From Ariolimax columbianus (taxonomy: Eukaryota; Mollusca; Gastropoda; Stylommatophora; Arionidae): a DNA stretch of 64,000 nt. The stretch covers positions 30,481,953-30,545,952 of the forward strand of contig JAVGWX010000007.1 in assembly GCA_036924085.1 (NCBI GenBank). The letters run 5' to 3'. Positions 11,622 through 22,310 of the stretch are shown here, piece by piece. How positions within the stretch are numbered: the first letter of the stretch is position 1; each line of letters opens with the position of its first letter. Position numbers and translations under genes: made by a program. The notes beneath the pieces were generated by a model. It worked only from the letters and a program-made list of their open reading frames with translations, was not told the origin of the DNA and made no database searches.

Positions 11622-12545
11622 CATCTTCTTCTTGATCGATCAACTAATGAGAAGCTTCTAGTCCGATGAGGTTCACGAAGAAGGCTGTGCGTTACAGGTC
11701 TTCGCCGGTTTCCCACAGCTTGTCGAGTATGGTCGTTCTCACATCAGATACTGCCTCTCTTTAGTCTGCATAGATCGGGCAGTCCTGCAGGATATGTTCT
11801 GGTGTTTGCTCCCCAATTGCACGTGGCGGTGTCTCTGAGACCCATCCCGTGGAGGTGGGCTTTGAGTCTACAATGTCCCGTTCCGAGTCTGAAGATCTGT
11901 GTTTGCCCATCTCTGCCAGGTTTGTCTATGTTGTCATTTTCTGGATTGTATTCTTTGTGCTGGTCTCTCCATTCTGTCCTGGTGGATCGATTGATGGGTG
12001 TCTTTGCTTTTCTATAGCTCTGTGGATGGGGATTCTGCGTGCCGTCACTTCCGGCTTTTGCGAGCTCATCTGCGTTCTCCTCTCCAATGATCCCACTTGG
12101 GCCGGAATCCATTGTAGGACTAAATCTGTTTTTTTTTAGACATCAATCCTATGTTGTATTTTATTTCATGTGAGAGTCTATCTTGTTTGGGGCTTGTGTT
12201 GGCTATGGGTACACTTCTGGAGTCTGTTAGAATGACCGTTTTCTTTGCAGTTATGTTTTGTCTGATAATAATCTGAGTTTCTGCATGAACAGCTCTTGCT
12301 TCAGCTGTGAAATAGGTGTGGTGCACAGCGAGACCTGGAAATTTGCGATGACTCATCCGATTGCAGCATGGCATATTTTTGGGGTTGGGCTTATTTTCTC
12401 TCGTTGCTTCCTATCCTTCCAAGGCCGTAATTTCATTGAGGAATAGGGTCTTGTACAACTCTGGATCGTTGACCCTGACACAATACCTTAGCTATGTCTC
12501 GCATACTGCTGTCGTCCACTTCGCTGCGTTCACGACTCCAAAAGT
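11622..12545 (-). mobile_element. LINE family G, RNase H domain and 3' end
   Basis: The minus strand carries AEARAVHAETQIII, VILTDSRSV (RNase H core with catalytic Asp in TDS, 12219-12227) and ENADELAKAGSDG, the Asp-containing last motif. The post-RNase H tail follows with QTQIFRLGTGHCRLKAHLHG and a decayed CxCG....H.L..C knuckle (CNWGANTRTYPAGLPDLC). A frameshift separates the first and last motifs near 12120. Downstream lies an untranslated tail ending in a TTC-rich tract. The RT itself is missing. A second copy of the same 3' end enters the window at 63700. Confidence 0.9.
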
Positions 12546-13199
12546 TCAGTAAAATAGATTGCCTATATTAGTCAAATATAACAAAAAACAACTGGGTGTG
12601 CATTGCAGGTAGACTGAGGACAGCCAAAGGCTAAGAAAGCAGTCCCGAATAAAATTAATGCAGAAAATGGTTGCATTTGTCGACGCGGCGCAAATGACAT
12701 CGCAACGCCACTTGGTTAATGATGACAGCCACAAACACGACATAGTTGAGAACTACTTAACTGGATGTCTGACGTAAAACGAAAAATAACAGGATACACA
12801 CACTATCCACTGGGCCACATTGACCAAAAATCTCATTTGACATTTATTATTGCCAAGGCGTAAATAGTCGTAAACCCAGTAAACATTAAACAGCTTTGAA
12901 TCAAAGACTATTTTTAGTACAATCGTTAAGATTTTTCGCTCCAATGGGAAACATAGGGTTTAACCACAGCTAGTATCCCAGCAACAACTCTACAAACAAC
13001 TAAACAACATAAGAGCAGCAAGTAATGATGAACAGATGGGCAATGGGAAATACGTTGAGGTATGTCTAGATATAATTGAAAACCCAAACACAAACCACAG
13101 TATCAGTCAATTCACAAGGATGGATCATTTTCATCTACTAACATTCAACACATCTCACATCAAACGTCCGTGAATAGAATGCAACCACGACACATTTCA
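12546..13199. other. No recognised feature
   Basis: AT-rich sequence with short frames only. No match to another part of the window was noticed. Confidence 0.4.
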
Positions 13200-14250
13200 G
13201 AGCGTCAGCTGTGTACATCACTTGATGACCCGTCCTTCGGCGGCGTTTACACCGTTGAGGGTCCTAACTTCTCTTCCAATGGTCTCTATCATGGACTACG
13301 ACGGACCAGTAGATGATGAGTCGCCCACGTGTAGCATCGTGAATATTGTTGCGAAGTGCAAGAAAGTCGCACCAAAACGTTGCTGGTCGTCCCCGTGGTC
13401 GTTTCGTGTCTCTAGTGTACCATATTACTGTCACTTTCTTCCATCGATCGTCTGCTGTTTGCAGTAAGTGGCCCGCCCAGTGTTGTTTGATCTTGTCTGC
13501 ATAAATAACTGCATCTTCCACCAGGGACAATTGACGAATGTTAGAGTTATGCAGATATTGTGTGTGTACTAGCTGTGAAGCACGAGTCCGACCACGCCTT
13601 TCTCCCGAGGGAGGCTTGCGTCACTGTGGATCATCTCCTTCACTGGTGACTTATTTTTTAGCCGCATAGCACATTGCAGGTAGTGCTGTAAAGTTGAAGA
13701 GGGAGATGCGGAGGATCTGGTCGTGTTTGTTGTCCAGTACATACTTTATAAACGAGAACGCAGCACAGCCTGAGTGAATCTTGTCAAATCTGGGTTCAAG
13801 TTGTTCGGCGATGTGGTTGTTGTCCAGTACATACTTTATAGACGAGAACGCAGCACAGCCTGAGTGAATCTTGTCAAATCTGGGTTCAAGTTGTTCGGCG
13901 ATGTGGTTGTTGTCCAGTACATACTTTATAGACGAGAACGCAGCACAGCCTGAGTGAATCTTGTCAAATCTGGGTTCAAGTCGTTATGCGATGTACTCAT
14001 CCAGGTCACATAGGCTCTCTTTATCTAGGATTACTGTGTCGCGGGGATGCCAGACAATTGCGTATGACTTTCGTCTTGGGCGTGTTCATTTCTAGTCCCG
14101 CTTTCTTTCAATTTCGGTCGAGTGTTGCTAGCATTTCATTGGCAGCTGTGACTACCTCCGAAATGAGTGCTAGATCATCACCAATATGAAACATTGGCCA
14201 TCATCATCTTTGAGTGCTCGGCGCTCAGGGTTGCTAGGAAAGTGCTTCTT
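13200..14250 (-). mobile_element. LINE family H, RT motif C to C-terminus, with internal triplication
   Basis: Reading the minus strand from 14200: FHIGDDLALISEVVTAANEM, in which the RT motif C appears as GDD; GLEMNTPKTKVIRN; three tandem copies of a 30-residue block containing AEQLEPRFDKIHSG and CAAFSSIKYVLDN; and at 13530-13264 DKIKQHWAGHLLQTADDRW, TRDTKRPRGRP and VVVHDRDHWKRS. The last set matches a common LINE C-terminus (KRRWAGHVARxxDxRWT...RDxKRPxGRPPTRW...ARDRxxWR). Frames shift several times. It is a decayed fragment without fingers or endonuclease. Confidence 0.88.
13729..13998 (-). repeat. 90-bp tandem repeat, 3 copies, inside a LINE RT ORF
   Basis: TGTCCAGTAC recurs at exactly 90-bp spacing, ending at 13740, 13830 and 13920. 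Units are almost identical. In the minus-strand LINE frame this is a 30-residue in-frame triplication, so no frameshift was introduced. Confidence 0.95.
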
Positions 14251-14576
14251 CCTCCAAGGCCAGATAAGTGGAACACTTTGTGTCGTACTAAACAATGACT
14301 AACAAACACGTGCAGATACTTTCACGTACCATTAAACCGAAGGGTGAGAGCTCGGATGCTAATGAATCTGTACCAACAGCAGCTGCAGCTGTCCCGTTTA
14401 CACGAGACCTGTATCCAAACTCTTGTGTTGTTGGCGTCACTGAGAACATTTTTACATTATGAGGCTGCTAGCTCCATCCGCACCCTTCTTAAGTCGCACC
14501 TGAAGGATGCGTGTAGGGTAACAGTTGTCCTATTCTTAGATACCACTCGCAAGAGGAATATAGTAATTCAGCTAAA
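14251..14576. other. No recognised feature
   Basis: An 86-residue frame at 14344-14604 overlaps the mariner end and lacks any recognised domain. Confidence 0.4.
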
Positions 14577-15430
14577 TGCACGAGGAACATTCAAGTCAAA
14601 CTGAGACTTTTTGTTCTGGTTCTCAAGAATGGGTTATAGCGTCCTGGAACTACGAGACTATCATTACTATCGTACTATCAGTAGTTAAGGGCGCCTGTGT
14701 CCTGTTACTGCTAGGTGGCTGGCTCACTTGCCATGGGCCACTCACGGGGCAGATAAATAAAAATGGTGGTAAATACTGCTAGCACTTGTATGGAACATTT
14801 TAATGTGAAAGAAGTTACTTGTGAAAGATAGCGTGAAACCTGCGGAAATTGACAGACTACTGCAATCACAATACAGTGATGAAACACTCAATCGCAGTAA
14901 GACATTTGAATGGTGTAAACCGTTTAGAGAAGGCCGTAAATCGGTGAGTGATGACTTTGTCCATAGATGGCTCTCATGCCACCACTGTCATTCCTGTAAA
15001 TATCCAAATTATGGAGTGTCTTATCCTGGAAGATCGACGCATAACCTGTCGCCAATTTGCCTAAGAGGCAAGTCTTTCTCTGGGTACGGTGACACCATTA
15101 TTCATGAACATTTGCATTAACGGACGGTTAGTGCACTTTTTGTTTGCAAAAAAAAAAACAAAAAAAAAGGCGTCCTGCTCCTGCAAGAAAACACTCGACC
15201 TTATACGGCTGACCGCACTTTGTGCCATCTGAAATAACTCGGCTGGGATGTATTGCCACATCCACCTTACAGCTAGGACCTCGCTTCAGGCGATTTCCAC
15301 CCGTTTAAACCCCCCACACAAAAAATTCCTTTGCAGGTCAGCATTTCATCACTGATGGCGAAGTCAAACAGCCTGTCCTGGATTGGTTCAGACATACTGA
15401 CAAATCTTTGGGATAAGTGCATAAACGTAT
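14577..15430 (+). mobile_element. Mariner-like element 1, internally deleted
   Basis: The left end GCACGAGGAACATTCAAGTC resembles the inverted repeat of mariner copy 2. The transposase N-terminus is seen as VKPAEIDRLLQSQYSDETLN and RSKTFEWCKPFREGRKS, the first helix-turn-helix, then in a shifted frame ILEDRRITCRQFA for the second. After an A-run at about 15150, C-terminal blocks follow: RPAPARKHSTLYG, VKQPVLDWFRHTDKS. The central catalytic part with the first Asp is gone, and the last motif (usual SPDLAPSDFH) is decayed. No right inverted repeat was found. A non-functional relic of a SETMAR-like mariner. Confidence 0.88.
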
Positions 15431-15544
15431 ATCTGTTGCCTTCACCATGATCATGTGAATATACTATTTTCTAGAACGTAGTCTCCGCCAAAGCATATTT
15501 GTATACATTAGGGTTAGGGCAAATTGTCCCGCGTCATATAAATA

Positions 15545-15935
15545 CATGGAATCAAGACGCTGAGCAGCGCATGAAACTGCGACGGCCAGCCATCCACAGC
15601 TGACTGCTAGCGCCAGATAAGCGATCCAGAGCTGACTGCTAGCGTCAGGACCAGCGATCCAGAGCTGCAAAGACCCTTCTACACCCCCACGTAGTGATCC
15701 TAGATAACAGACTGCAACAGAGCAGACTGATTAAGCAGACGGTATCGAAGAAAGAAGGCTAAGCCGGTACTAAAAAAATGCATGTTGAAGTCGGTTGTGT
15801 TGGACTGGAAGGGGCAAATATGGCAGTCAAGCTGTAACTACGACACAACGCATTCCGTTCTCTGGACTACATTCTGCTACTTAAAGCCCTTTCAAGGCTT
15901 GGTAGGGGAAGATTGAGAACGAACGAAGGAAGCCA
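15545..15935 (+). repeat. Dispersed repeat R1, copy 2
   Basis: Aligns with 27828-28170 nearly end to end: CAAGACGCTGAGCAGCGCATG, CTGACTGCTAGCG, GACCCTTCTACAC, GTGATCCTAGATAACAGACTGC, TGAAGTCGGTTGTGTTGGA, GCAGTCAAGCTGTAA, TTTCAAGGCTTGGTAG and GAGAACGAACG. An internal segment of about 36 bp (GAGCTGACTGCTAGCG...GCGATCCA) is duplicated in tandem. The middle part (ATGCATGTTGAAGTCGG...) is also present in the body of the SINE at 54335. No coding potential. Confidence 0.85.
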
Positions 15936-16516
15936 AGCCATATTCATACATTTCCAGACTGTCTGAAATGTTCTGATTCCATCTTCATTATAGTCGACCT
16001 CTTTTCCTCCATCTAAGAATCAGTTTTACATCTCATTTAATTATTGTTCTCTCATGGGATTTCTCTCTTGTTGAAATGAGTTTAGGTTCCTAATCTCACT
16101 TGAAATTGATGCTCACCTGTATCGCAATTAGTAATGGTACATGCGTCTTAATTAGCCCCAAATTAAAAAGAACATTTTTAAAGGGAGCAATCAAGGAAAC
16201 GCACGCTGTCATAACCAGCCGACGCTGGAATATTTCCGCCTTGTCATAAGGTCTGGTACGGACGCTGAGCGAAAGAGAAGCCGATCTTAGATAACTTAGC
16301 AAAGAACTGCAGAATCCTAAAAGGAAGTGATCAATCAGAGCTGAGACACAACACGAAGGGTGGTTGCGGACTGGGTGAAGAAGATGGAGTTTGGTGCTAC
16401 TCCTAAAGACGATGTCAGGTGTGATACGCACTGACAGATATGCCGGTCAGTGACCAACGATCTAAGAAAAATGAGGCGTGATCTAAGTCACCTTGGAGTA
16501 AAAACCGCCCGAATTG
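15936..16516. other. No recognised feature
   Basis: A minus-strand frame of 111 codons at 16096-16431 has no recognisable domain. No copy elsewhere in the window. Confidence 0.35.
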
Positions 16517-16558
16517 ATGGTGATGATGATAATGATGATGATGATGATGATGATGATA
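16517..16558. repeat. GAT trinucleotide microsatellite
   Basis: A (GAT)n run, encoding poly-Asp on plus and poly-His on minus in overlapping frames. These are artefacts. Confidence 0.95.
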
Positions 16559-17089
16559 TAATTCCTTTAGCTGTGAGCTGGCAGCTCTTGACAGCCCAAT
16601 GCCTCCTGGACAAAAACACACTTCCTCCTCAATTGTTGAGACGACGTCCTATCTCGTATAATGTATGTTGTCTTAGAGGCATCATGATTGCGAAGAGGGG
16701 TTATGGATGCATCTTTCGAGTTTCCAAGAATAGAGGCAGTACAGTGTGTCAATGTCCCAGGATCGTCACGTCCTGCCAATGACATATCATATTCTTCTGG
16801 GTCGGTAATCTCAATATTCTTTCGTCAGGTTTGCCAGCCCATCTGTAGTGTTGGTATGTGTAGCATTCCCCGCCACCTGGAAGATCGTCACAGAGGGGCA
16901 GAGGTGCAATGTCTGCGGTTCTGCATCTCTTCGTTATCCATGGGGATAAATGATAGCGGACAAAAAGTAAAGAACGAGACAAGAATGCATTTTAACCATG
17001 AAGTGGTGATAGATTAGTGCAGCCGGGAGCATGTACCACTCGCTGCAACGGATCTCCAGTGTACTTTATCTCTTGCAACAATAGTGCAA
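16559..17089. other. Unrecognised sequence with overlapping frames on both strands
   Basis: Frames at 16688-17017 (plus) and 16749-16982 (minus) overlap. Neither shows a motif I can assign. The adjacent GAT run resembles the tails of LINE copies in this window, so a LINE 3' end is possible but unproven. Confidence 0.3.
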
Positions 17090-17500
17090 TCTGACATGTT
17101 TTTTTTCAGTCAATCTCCTATTGTTATTCATTGACTTACAATTGTCTTCCTCTTGAACGACTGTCTTCCACTCTACCCTCTAGCATGGTATTCAACAAAG
17201 AAGTGTGTCGTATTAAATGGTCAAAACTTGTTAGTTTTCTAACCCTGTTTTCGGTCATTATCTTTATTTTCACCCCCAACTTTCTCAATACTTCCACATT
17301 TTTGTTTTCTTATTTTATTGCAAGAAATGTGACCCAATCTTCTATATACCCACATTTTAAAGTCTTCAATACTCTTTACCAACTTGTTATTAAGTGTCCA
17401 TGTTCCTGCGCCATAAAGTATTTACGAGTATACATAACACCTGACATCTCTCATTTTCAATTTATGATTGATCTGTTTAAATGTCAGCTGTTGTTTCCAA
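17090..17500 (-). mobile_element. Non-LTR retrotransposon, RT C-terminal fragment
   Basis: The minus strand reads NVEVLRKLGVKIKIMTENRV, RKLTSFDHLIRHTSLLNTML and EGRVEDSRSRGRQ in one frame, preceded by decayed sequence. This is the LINE tail form NxEVLRKVGxKRxLIxTIKxRKLxFFGHLxRHxxLLKTxLEGKVEGxRSRGRQ. The overlapping 132-residue plus-strand frame at 17131-17529 is its antisense shadow. No palm domain. Confidence 0.85.
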
Positions 17501-17504
17501 TGCC

Positions 17505-18000
17505 CACAATGAGTAGGTTTACTCTTTAATGCGCTCTGAACAGGTAGTTAAGTGACGGGTTGCAATAGCTTTCCTCACATCCGGAGCGTGCTGACGAAGG
17601 TGGAGCGTGCAATGATTGGCTTCATCTGCGTATCGCTCACTACTACGGGAATCACGTCGATCCCTGACCTCGTTAGCCAGACTGTAATGAAAACAGCCAG
17701 TTTCCAGGAGAGCTTCGAGGAAGTCGAGGTGAGGGTCTTGGTCAGTATATTTCGCCTGAACCTGACTAACATGTCTGATCAGTATATTTCGCCTGACCCT
17801 GACTAACATGTCTGATAAGTAAATTTTGGCTGAAACTGACTAACATGTCTGATCAGTATATGTTACCTGACCCTGACTAACATGTCTCATCAGTATATTT
17901 TGCTTCACCCTGACTAACATGTCTCATCAGTATATTTTACCTGACCCTGACTAACATGTCTCATCAGTAAATGTTGCCAGAGAAGACGTTAGTCTTCCTC
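17505..18000 (+). repeat. Dispersed repeat R4, copy 1, with 37-bp array
   Basis: Body landmarks shared with 41770-42600 are GCGGGTTGCARTAGYTTTCC, GGCTTCATCTGCGT, CGCTCACTACT and CACGTCGATCCC. After the body come about six copies (17745-17975) of a 37-bp unit: GTCTGATCAGTATATTTTGC then CTGACCCTGACTAACAT. The array is followed by a perfect hairpin GAAGAC-GTTA-GTCTTC at 17982-17997. Other copies or parts lie at 37130, 37640, 45550 and 59605. The body-plus-variable-array layout resembles pearl/HINE elements of other invertebrates, which is inference only. Confidence 0.85.
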
Positions 18001-18371
18001 CCCTTAAATGTCACTATGTGACACATGTTGCTGAATGCCATCTTGGCCATATCTATTCTCATTCTGATTTCTTCTTCACAGCTGTCTGCTTCTGTTATTA
18101 TGTGACCTATATGTGAGAAACGCTGTACCTGTTTCTGTATTTAATCTTTTATTTTTTTATCTGCATATATGTCTTGTCACTTTTCCCCAAGTATCATAGT
18201 CTGTGTTTATGTAAAATTCCAAACATTTGACTAATTTTGTATATTGCGGAAGAGGGCCCGGAAAGTGAAATGAGATCTAATATTCCAGAAGGATAATTTG
18301 CAAAGGACAGTAAAATCTGGCTACAAATAACTACCACGTTGAAGGTAATCTAAAAACAGTCATCAGCTAGA
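18001..18371. other. No recognised feature
   Basis: Sequence between R4 and mariner copy 3 without supported ORF or repeat. Confidence 0.4.
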
Positions 18372-19272
18372 TACAAGGTGCTTATCATAAGTAGGAGGAG
18401 AAAGGTGAAATTTGGTACAGGGCTTATTCCTACTCAATTTAGCCACCATCTCAATTTATACATTTCTGTCCATCTCTGCGTGACCTTGAAAAGACCTTCA
18501 GAATAAAGTAACCTATTATTCGAACTAACCAGTTATCACAAGTCAGTATGACATCTTCGTCACTGTCAAAGTGAATTGGTTTCAGCTGTTTTTTTAAGTT
18601 TTGGGAAAAGAAAAAATCTGGGTCACAATGAAGAACCCAAGTCTCATCTACTTGTCACCATGTCGGCAACATGTTTTTCGACTGACACATTTTGAGCAGC
18701 TGGCCGCAATCAAATCTCGTTTGTTTCTGTTCACATGTCAGCAGACGCGGCACCCAGCGGGCACACACTTTTCTCATGTTCAAGTCTGTTGTGTAAAATT
18801 CTAAAAACTTTCATTTCGTTTTGCTGACCTAGAAATCTCTGCAATTATCATTTCCCTATCCTGGTCAATGATTTTCTTCACTATTGCAGCATTTTCATCG
18901 CTGCACTCTGAGGAAAGTCTTCCTGATATTGGAAGATCCGTAACATGGGAACGGCCACACTTAAACTGCCTACACCAGTTTTTCACAGAAGCATCTCCTT
19001 GTGTATTTCTATAGGTGTTTTTCCCTGCAACATCAATAATTTTATCACAGTTCTGGCCTCTGATTTCTCCATTGTTCTGACAAACCGTTAGAGTAGCAGA
19101 TCCGGTCAATAAGGTATGTTGCGCCATGCACCATATCGGGTAAACCCGCGAGGAGGGAAATGCATACTTCTCAAGTCGAGTACAAATTGAATGAGTTAAT
19201 ATGTGCCACATTTCGACTTTCTCCTCCTACTCCTTCATAGTCAGGGTAGAGACTTATGACAAGCCCCTTGTA
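18372..19272 (-). mobile_element. Mariner-like element 3, both inverted repeats present, catalytic core deleted
   Basis: Inverted repeats: TACAAGGTGCTTATCATAAG at 18372 and, from the right, TACAAGGGGCTTGTCATAAG ending at 19272. Each is followed inward by AGTAGGAGGAGAAAG. Minus-strand transposase blocks in order: CMAQHTLLTGSATLTVCQNN region, GDASVKNWCRQFKCGRSHVT, DLPISGRLSSECSDENAAIV, KKIIDQDREMIIAEISRSAK, KVCARWVPRLLTCEQK, and VDETWVLHCDP, which contains the first catalytic Asp. The sequence then runs into the left end, so the second and third catalytic Asp are missing. TA flanks both ends. A 0.9-kb deleted copy. Confidence 0.92.
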
Positions 19273-19625
19273 CAAATCATCTAGCAAACGCATTATGTAG
19301 ACCGGTGCACTCAGTGCAGAACAGTGCAGCGAAACATGACTGACACAACAGTTGACTTTGTTGGAACGATTAATGTGGATGTCTGATGTCGAACTAAGAA
19401 GGAATACGATTTAAGAATGATTGTGTTAATTCACCACCCGGGCTTCAAGAATAACGCACACAGAAGTCCGGGAATGCTGTTTTAGTGAGCAGTATAATCG
19501 AAGCTTTACGGTGATTAGGTGTGTGGTTAAGCCTTGCATCGATATATCGATTTGTTTTACAACAAAAGCTATCCTTTATATGTATTCCCACCCAATGGGT
19601 AACGCCTGCAGAAAACGATTGAGAG
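19273..19625. other. No recognised feature
   Basis: No supported ORF or repeat. Confidence 0.4.
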
Positions 19626-19690
19626 AGATAAAATGAGAGAGAGAGAGTGAGTGAGGGAGAGACAGAGAGAGAGAGAGAGAGAAAGTAGCA
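19626..19690. repeat. GA-rich dinucleotide tract
   Basis: Interrupted (GA)n with GTGA variants. Confidence 0.85.
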
Positions 19691-20280
19691 AATCTGTTTA
19701 TAAAACATATCTCCGCCTTTTAGAAATAGCGCCAAAGTATGACACACAGCGTACGACCTTGACACACTAGTCGCAATAAAGCGAAACGTGAACAGAGGAA
19801 ACCAGCTAAGTCACTCCCTTCTGCACACGTAACACATACGATTTCTCGCAAGGTTGGTGGTGTATTGTGTGTTTTGTGCGTAGCAGATGTCACGGTGTGT
19901 TAGCCATAGTGTGTAGACATGATCCTGGATGCAGTAGAGAAATGATTAACTTAGCCACGATGCGTGTGTTTGAGGGCGGACCACATCTTTGGGATATATA
20001 CACGTAATGGAGGTGTGTGTTGTGTGTAGAATCTAGGTACTAATTTATGAAGTAAACATACCGTGTGTTGTCGTGAATTCCATTATTGGTTCGAGATGTG
20101 TTATGGAATTTAATTTTCAGCATACGGGTAAATGCATATTTACTGGAAAATTTTTTCATTTTGCTGTAGAGCGTCGCTGGGAGCATTAAGTTACCTCTAT
20201 TGTGCCCAGTGTGTTACTTGGCTTGTTATAGGAATTTCTGTTCGTACAATTTCAGTTTTGGACTTTTAGTAGACCTTTCT
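19691..20280. other. No recognised feature
   Basis: GT- and T-rich unique sequence without a supported ORF. Confidence 0.4.
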
Positions 20281-20288
20281 ATATATAT

Positions 20289-20324
<36 letters not shown>

Positions 20325-20330
20325 AATATA
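20281..20330. repeat. TA dinucleotide microsatellite
   Basis: Long (TA)n run with a single phase break. Confidence 0.95.
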
Positions 20331-20602
20331 TTCTGACGCAGTGGTTTCTGACACGGTTTTGTGTATGGCATTCAAGAATTTGGACTTCTACGGAAACTGA
20401 CAGTAAGTTGTAAAAGGCAACTACTAGTGATCTAGGGTAGAAGACTCTACAACGCATGGATTTTACATTCCCAGGTATGAAATACATGTCTTTAACCGGC
20501 TGAATATGGAAACTATATTTGAACTGGAATGAAGCAGTACAAAATATGTGATAATTCACAATGTTTATTAGTTTATTCGTTTTGCTGGGGTCCGCAAGAA
20601 AT

Positions 20603-20645
20603 GGGGGGGGGGGGGGAGGGGGTGGGGGGGGGGGTGGGTGGGTTG
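20603..20645. repeat. Poly-G tract
   Basis: Runs of up to 14 G interrupted by A or T, then GGTGGGTGGG. Potential G-quadruplex on the plus strand. Similar C-runs occur at 37096 and 52730. Confidence 0.9.
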
Positions 20646-21039
20646 GAGATGTATTAACCAAAGCACGTCACTTGTCTCGGTGTATAAGCATTTGCCTACG
20701 TCATTTCATCGTTCAATGAACCAGTATACTCTTTCTACCTGTCTCCAAGTGTGGCCATTTACATTTGTAGACACTTGTTTTTTAATTCACCCCAAACAAA
20801 ACACAACTTATTTTTAGTACCGAATTTGAATTGTGATGTCACAGAAGTTCAATTTTTTTAACTGTTCGGAGTTTCAAACATTCTACGAGAATGGACAAAA
20901 ATTGTTGCCACTTATTCCTGCGTCTTAGCAACGAATTACTTGAATCTGTCAACGTTGGTCCATCGTAAGGAGAGTAGTGTCCAGTTTCTACAGCAGCATG
21001 GCATTATCCATCTTTCAGACGACGTAATAACAGTCATGT
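20646..21039. other. No recognised feature
   Basis: AT-rich sequence, no supported ORF or repeat. Confidence 0.4.
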
Positions 21040-21150
21040 TATCTATCCCTAACCCTAAACCCAGGATTCCATGTGAGAGCCTGACTGGCTATGTTGGACG
21101 TGCCTTTCATCGGCGCATGTCCTGTCCAGCACCATTTTCTTTCCATTGTG
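21040..21150 (-). mobile_element. LINE family F, short C-terminal fragment
   Basis: The minus strand reads RKWCWTGHAPMKGTSNIASQ followed by ALTWNPGF. This is the well-known LINE tail RKWRWIGHTLRKxxxNIxRQALTWNPQGKRKRGRP. Fragments of similar type are at 43180, 44930 and 56020. Only about 35 codons remain. Confidence 0.8.
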
Positions 21151-21700
21151 GTCACAATTGGAGGACTTGAGAGGAGGGGTTGTTGAATATTACCGAAGCA
21201 AAAACGTTCTTCTGCCCCCCTATGTCGCCATACTATTGGCAAACTGTGTTTTTGATGTACTCCCTCTATATAAAAAAGATCGAATATTTTTCCCGTTGTA
21301 TTTAAAATTCCATCATGGAAATAAAGCCAAATCCTCTGAGATGGCGTAGACCAGACAGGGAATAGAGAAGAAGGAAACTTAGTTAGATTTAGAAAGGACG
21401 TTTATCATGGAAGAATATCTTAGAAGACTCTATACGCCAGATACACGTATATACAATTGGCTCACCTAACAAAGCCACATCCAATGGAGATGAAGGGATC
21501 TTTATTCTAGGAACCAACATCATCACACCAGGGACATTCCCATAAGTGCTCCGTTGTCAGTCCAAGCAGCCAGCCAAGCGAATATATACTCAGTCGCAGT
21601 CAGGTGTTGATTTCTTGTTCTTCGGATCTTTTCAGACAGTGCACACTTTCTCCCCTAGTCACTCCTAAATATATCATCCTCTGCGCATATTTATTTTCGA
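21151..21700. other. No recognised feature
   Basis: Short frames only. No repeat match noticed. Confidence 0.35.
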
Positions 21701-21707
21701 TACCCTC

Positions 21708-21875
21708 TGTCTCGTCATCATTTTGTAGACTGTCCATGACTGCCCTTATCAACTCAACCCTGTCTCTTCATCATTCTGTAGACTGTCCATGACTGCCCTT
21801 ATCAACTCAACCCTGTCTCTCATCATTCTGTAGACTGTCCATGACTGACTGCCCTTATCAACTCAACCCTGTCTC
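21708..21875. repeat. 52-53-bp tandem repeat, 3 copies
   Basis: GTAGACTGTCCATGACTGCC followed by CTTATCAACTCAACCCTGTC recurs with start positions 21725, 21778 and 21830. It overlaps the 3' side of the antisense RNase H fragment, so it is another amplification inside transposon-derived sequence. Confidence 0.9.
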
Positions 21876-22310
21876 TCGCTATCACCTCGTCGTTCACCAC
21901 AGCTCGTCCCGCCAGTGCATCAGCACTTTCGTTGCCCCAAGCGCCTGCATGTCGCGGGAAGTAGATCCATGAGACACTTTGTATACCAGAGTTGTTTCGA
22001 AGACCTACTCCCGTCTTATCGTCCACCTTTCTATCTTACGGAAGATGCCCTGCGATTCTGACAGTATCACTGCGTGTGTCACCGGTTGCGTCACCAACCA
22101 AGTCAGGGCAGCTGTTACCACATCAATGTCATACTCGGTATGACAGTGGAGTAGGCAACTGATTTCTCCACCCACCTCCATGCCCTTCTGGTAGTCGACG
22201 AAACCCTAACCACACTTATTTGCATCTTTGCCGGCAGAGCCATCTGTGTACAGAATTGGGTCTTGTGGTCCTGAGTGTTGCTGGATCAGATCCTGGATTG
22301 AAGCTTCTGT
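21820..22310 (-). mobile_element. LINE RNase H domain fragment
   Basis: Minus-strand order: QDPILYTDGSAGKDANKCG (first catalytic Asp in YTDGSA), GFVDYQKGMEVGGEISCLLH, CHTEYDIDVVTAALTWL with the Glu motif, HAVILSESQGIF, where the usual TDS has become SES, then WIYFPRHAGAWGNESADALA with the last catalytic Asp. Together these form a nearly complete RNase H fold, broken by stops and a frameshift near 22020. Such domains follow the RT in several LINE clades. A related, shorter fragment lies at 34640-35000. The change at the third motif argues it is dead. Confidence 0.9.

Noticed and set aside
16517..16558. Poly-His or poly-Asp protein
   Set aside because: GAT microsatellite translated in different frames.
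19445..19765. 106-codon minus-strand frame
   Set aside because: Spans a GA-rich tract; Ser/Leu-rich composition is due to the repeat.
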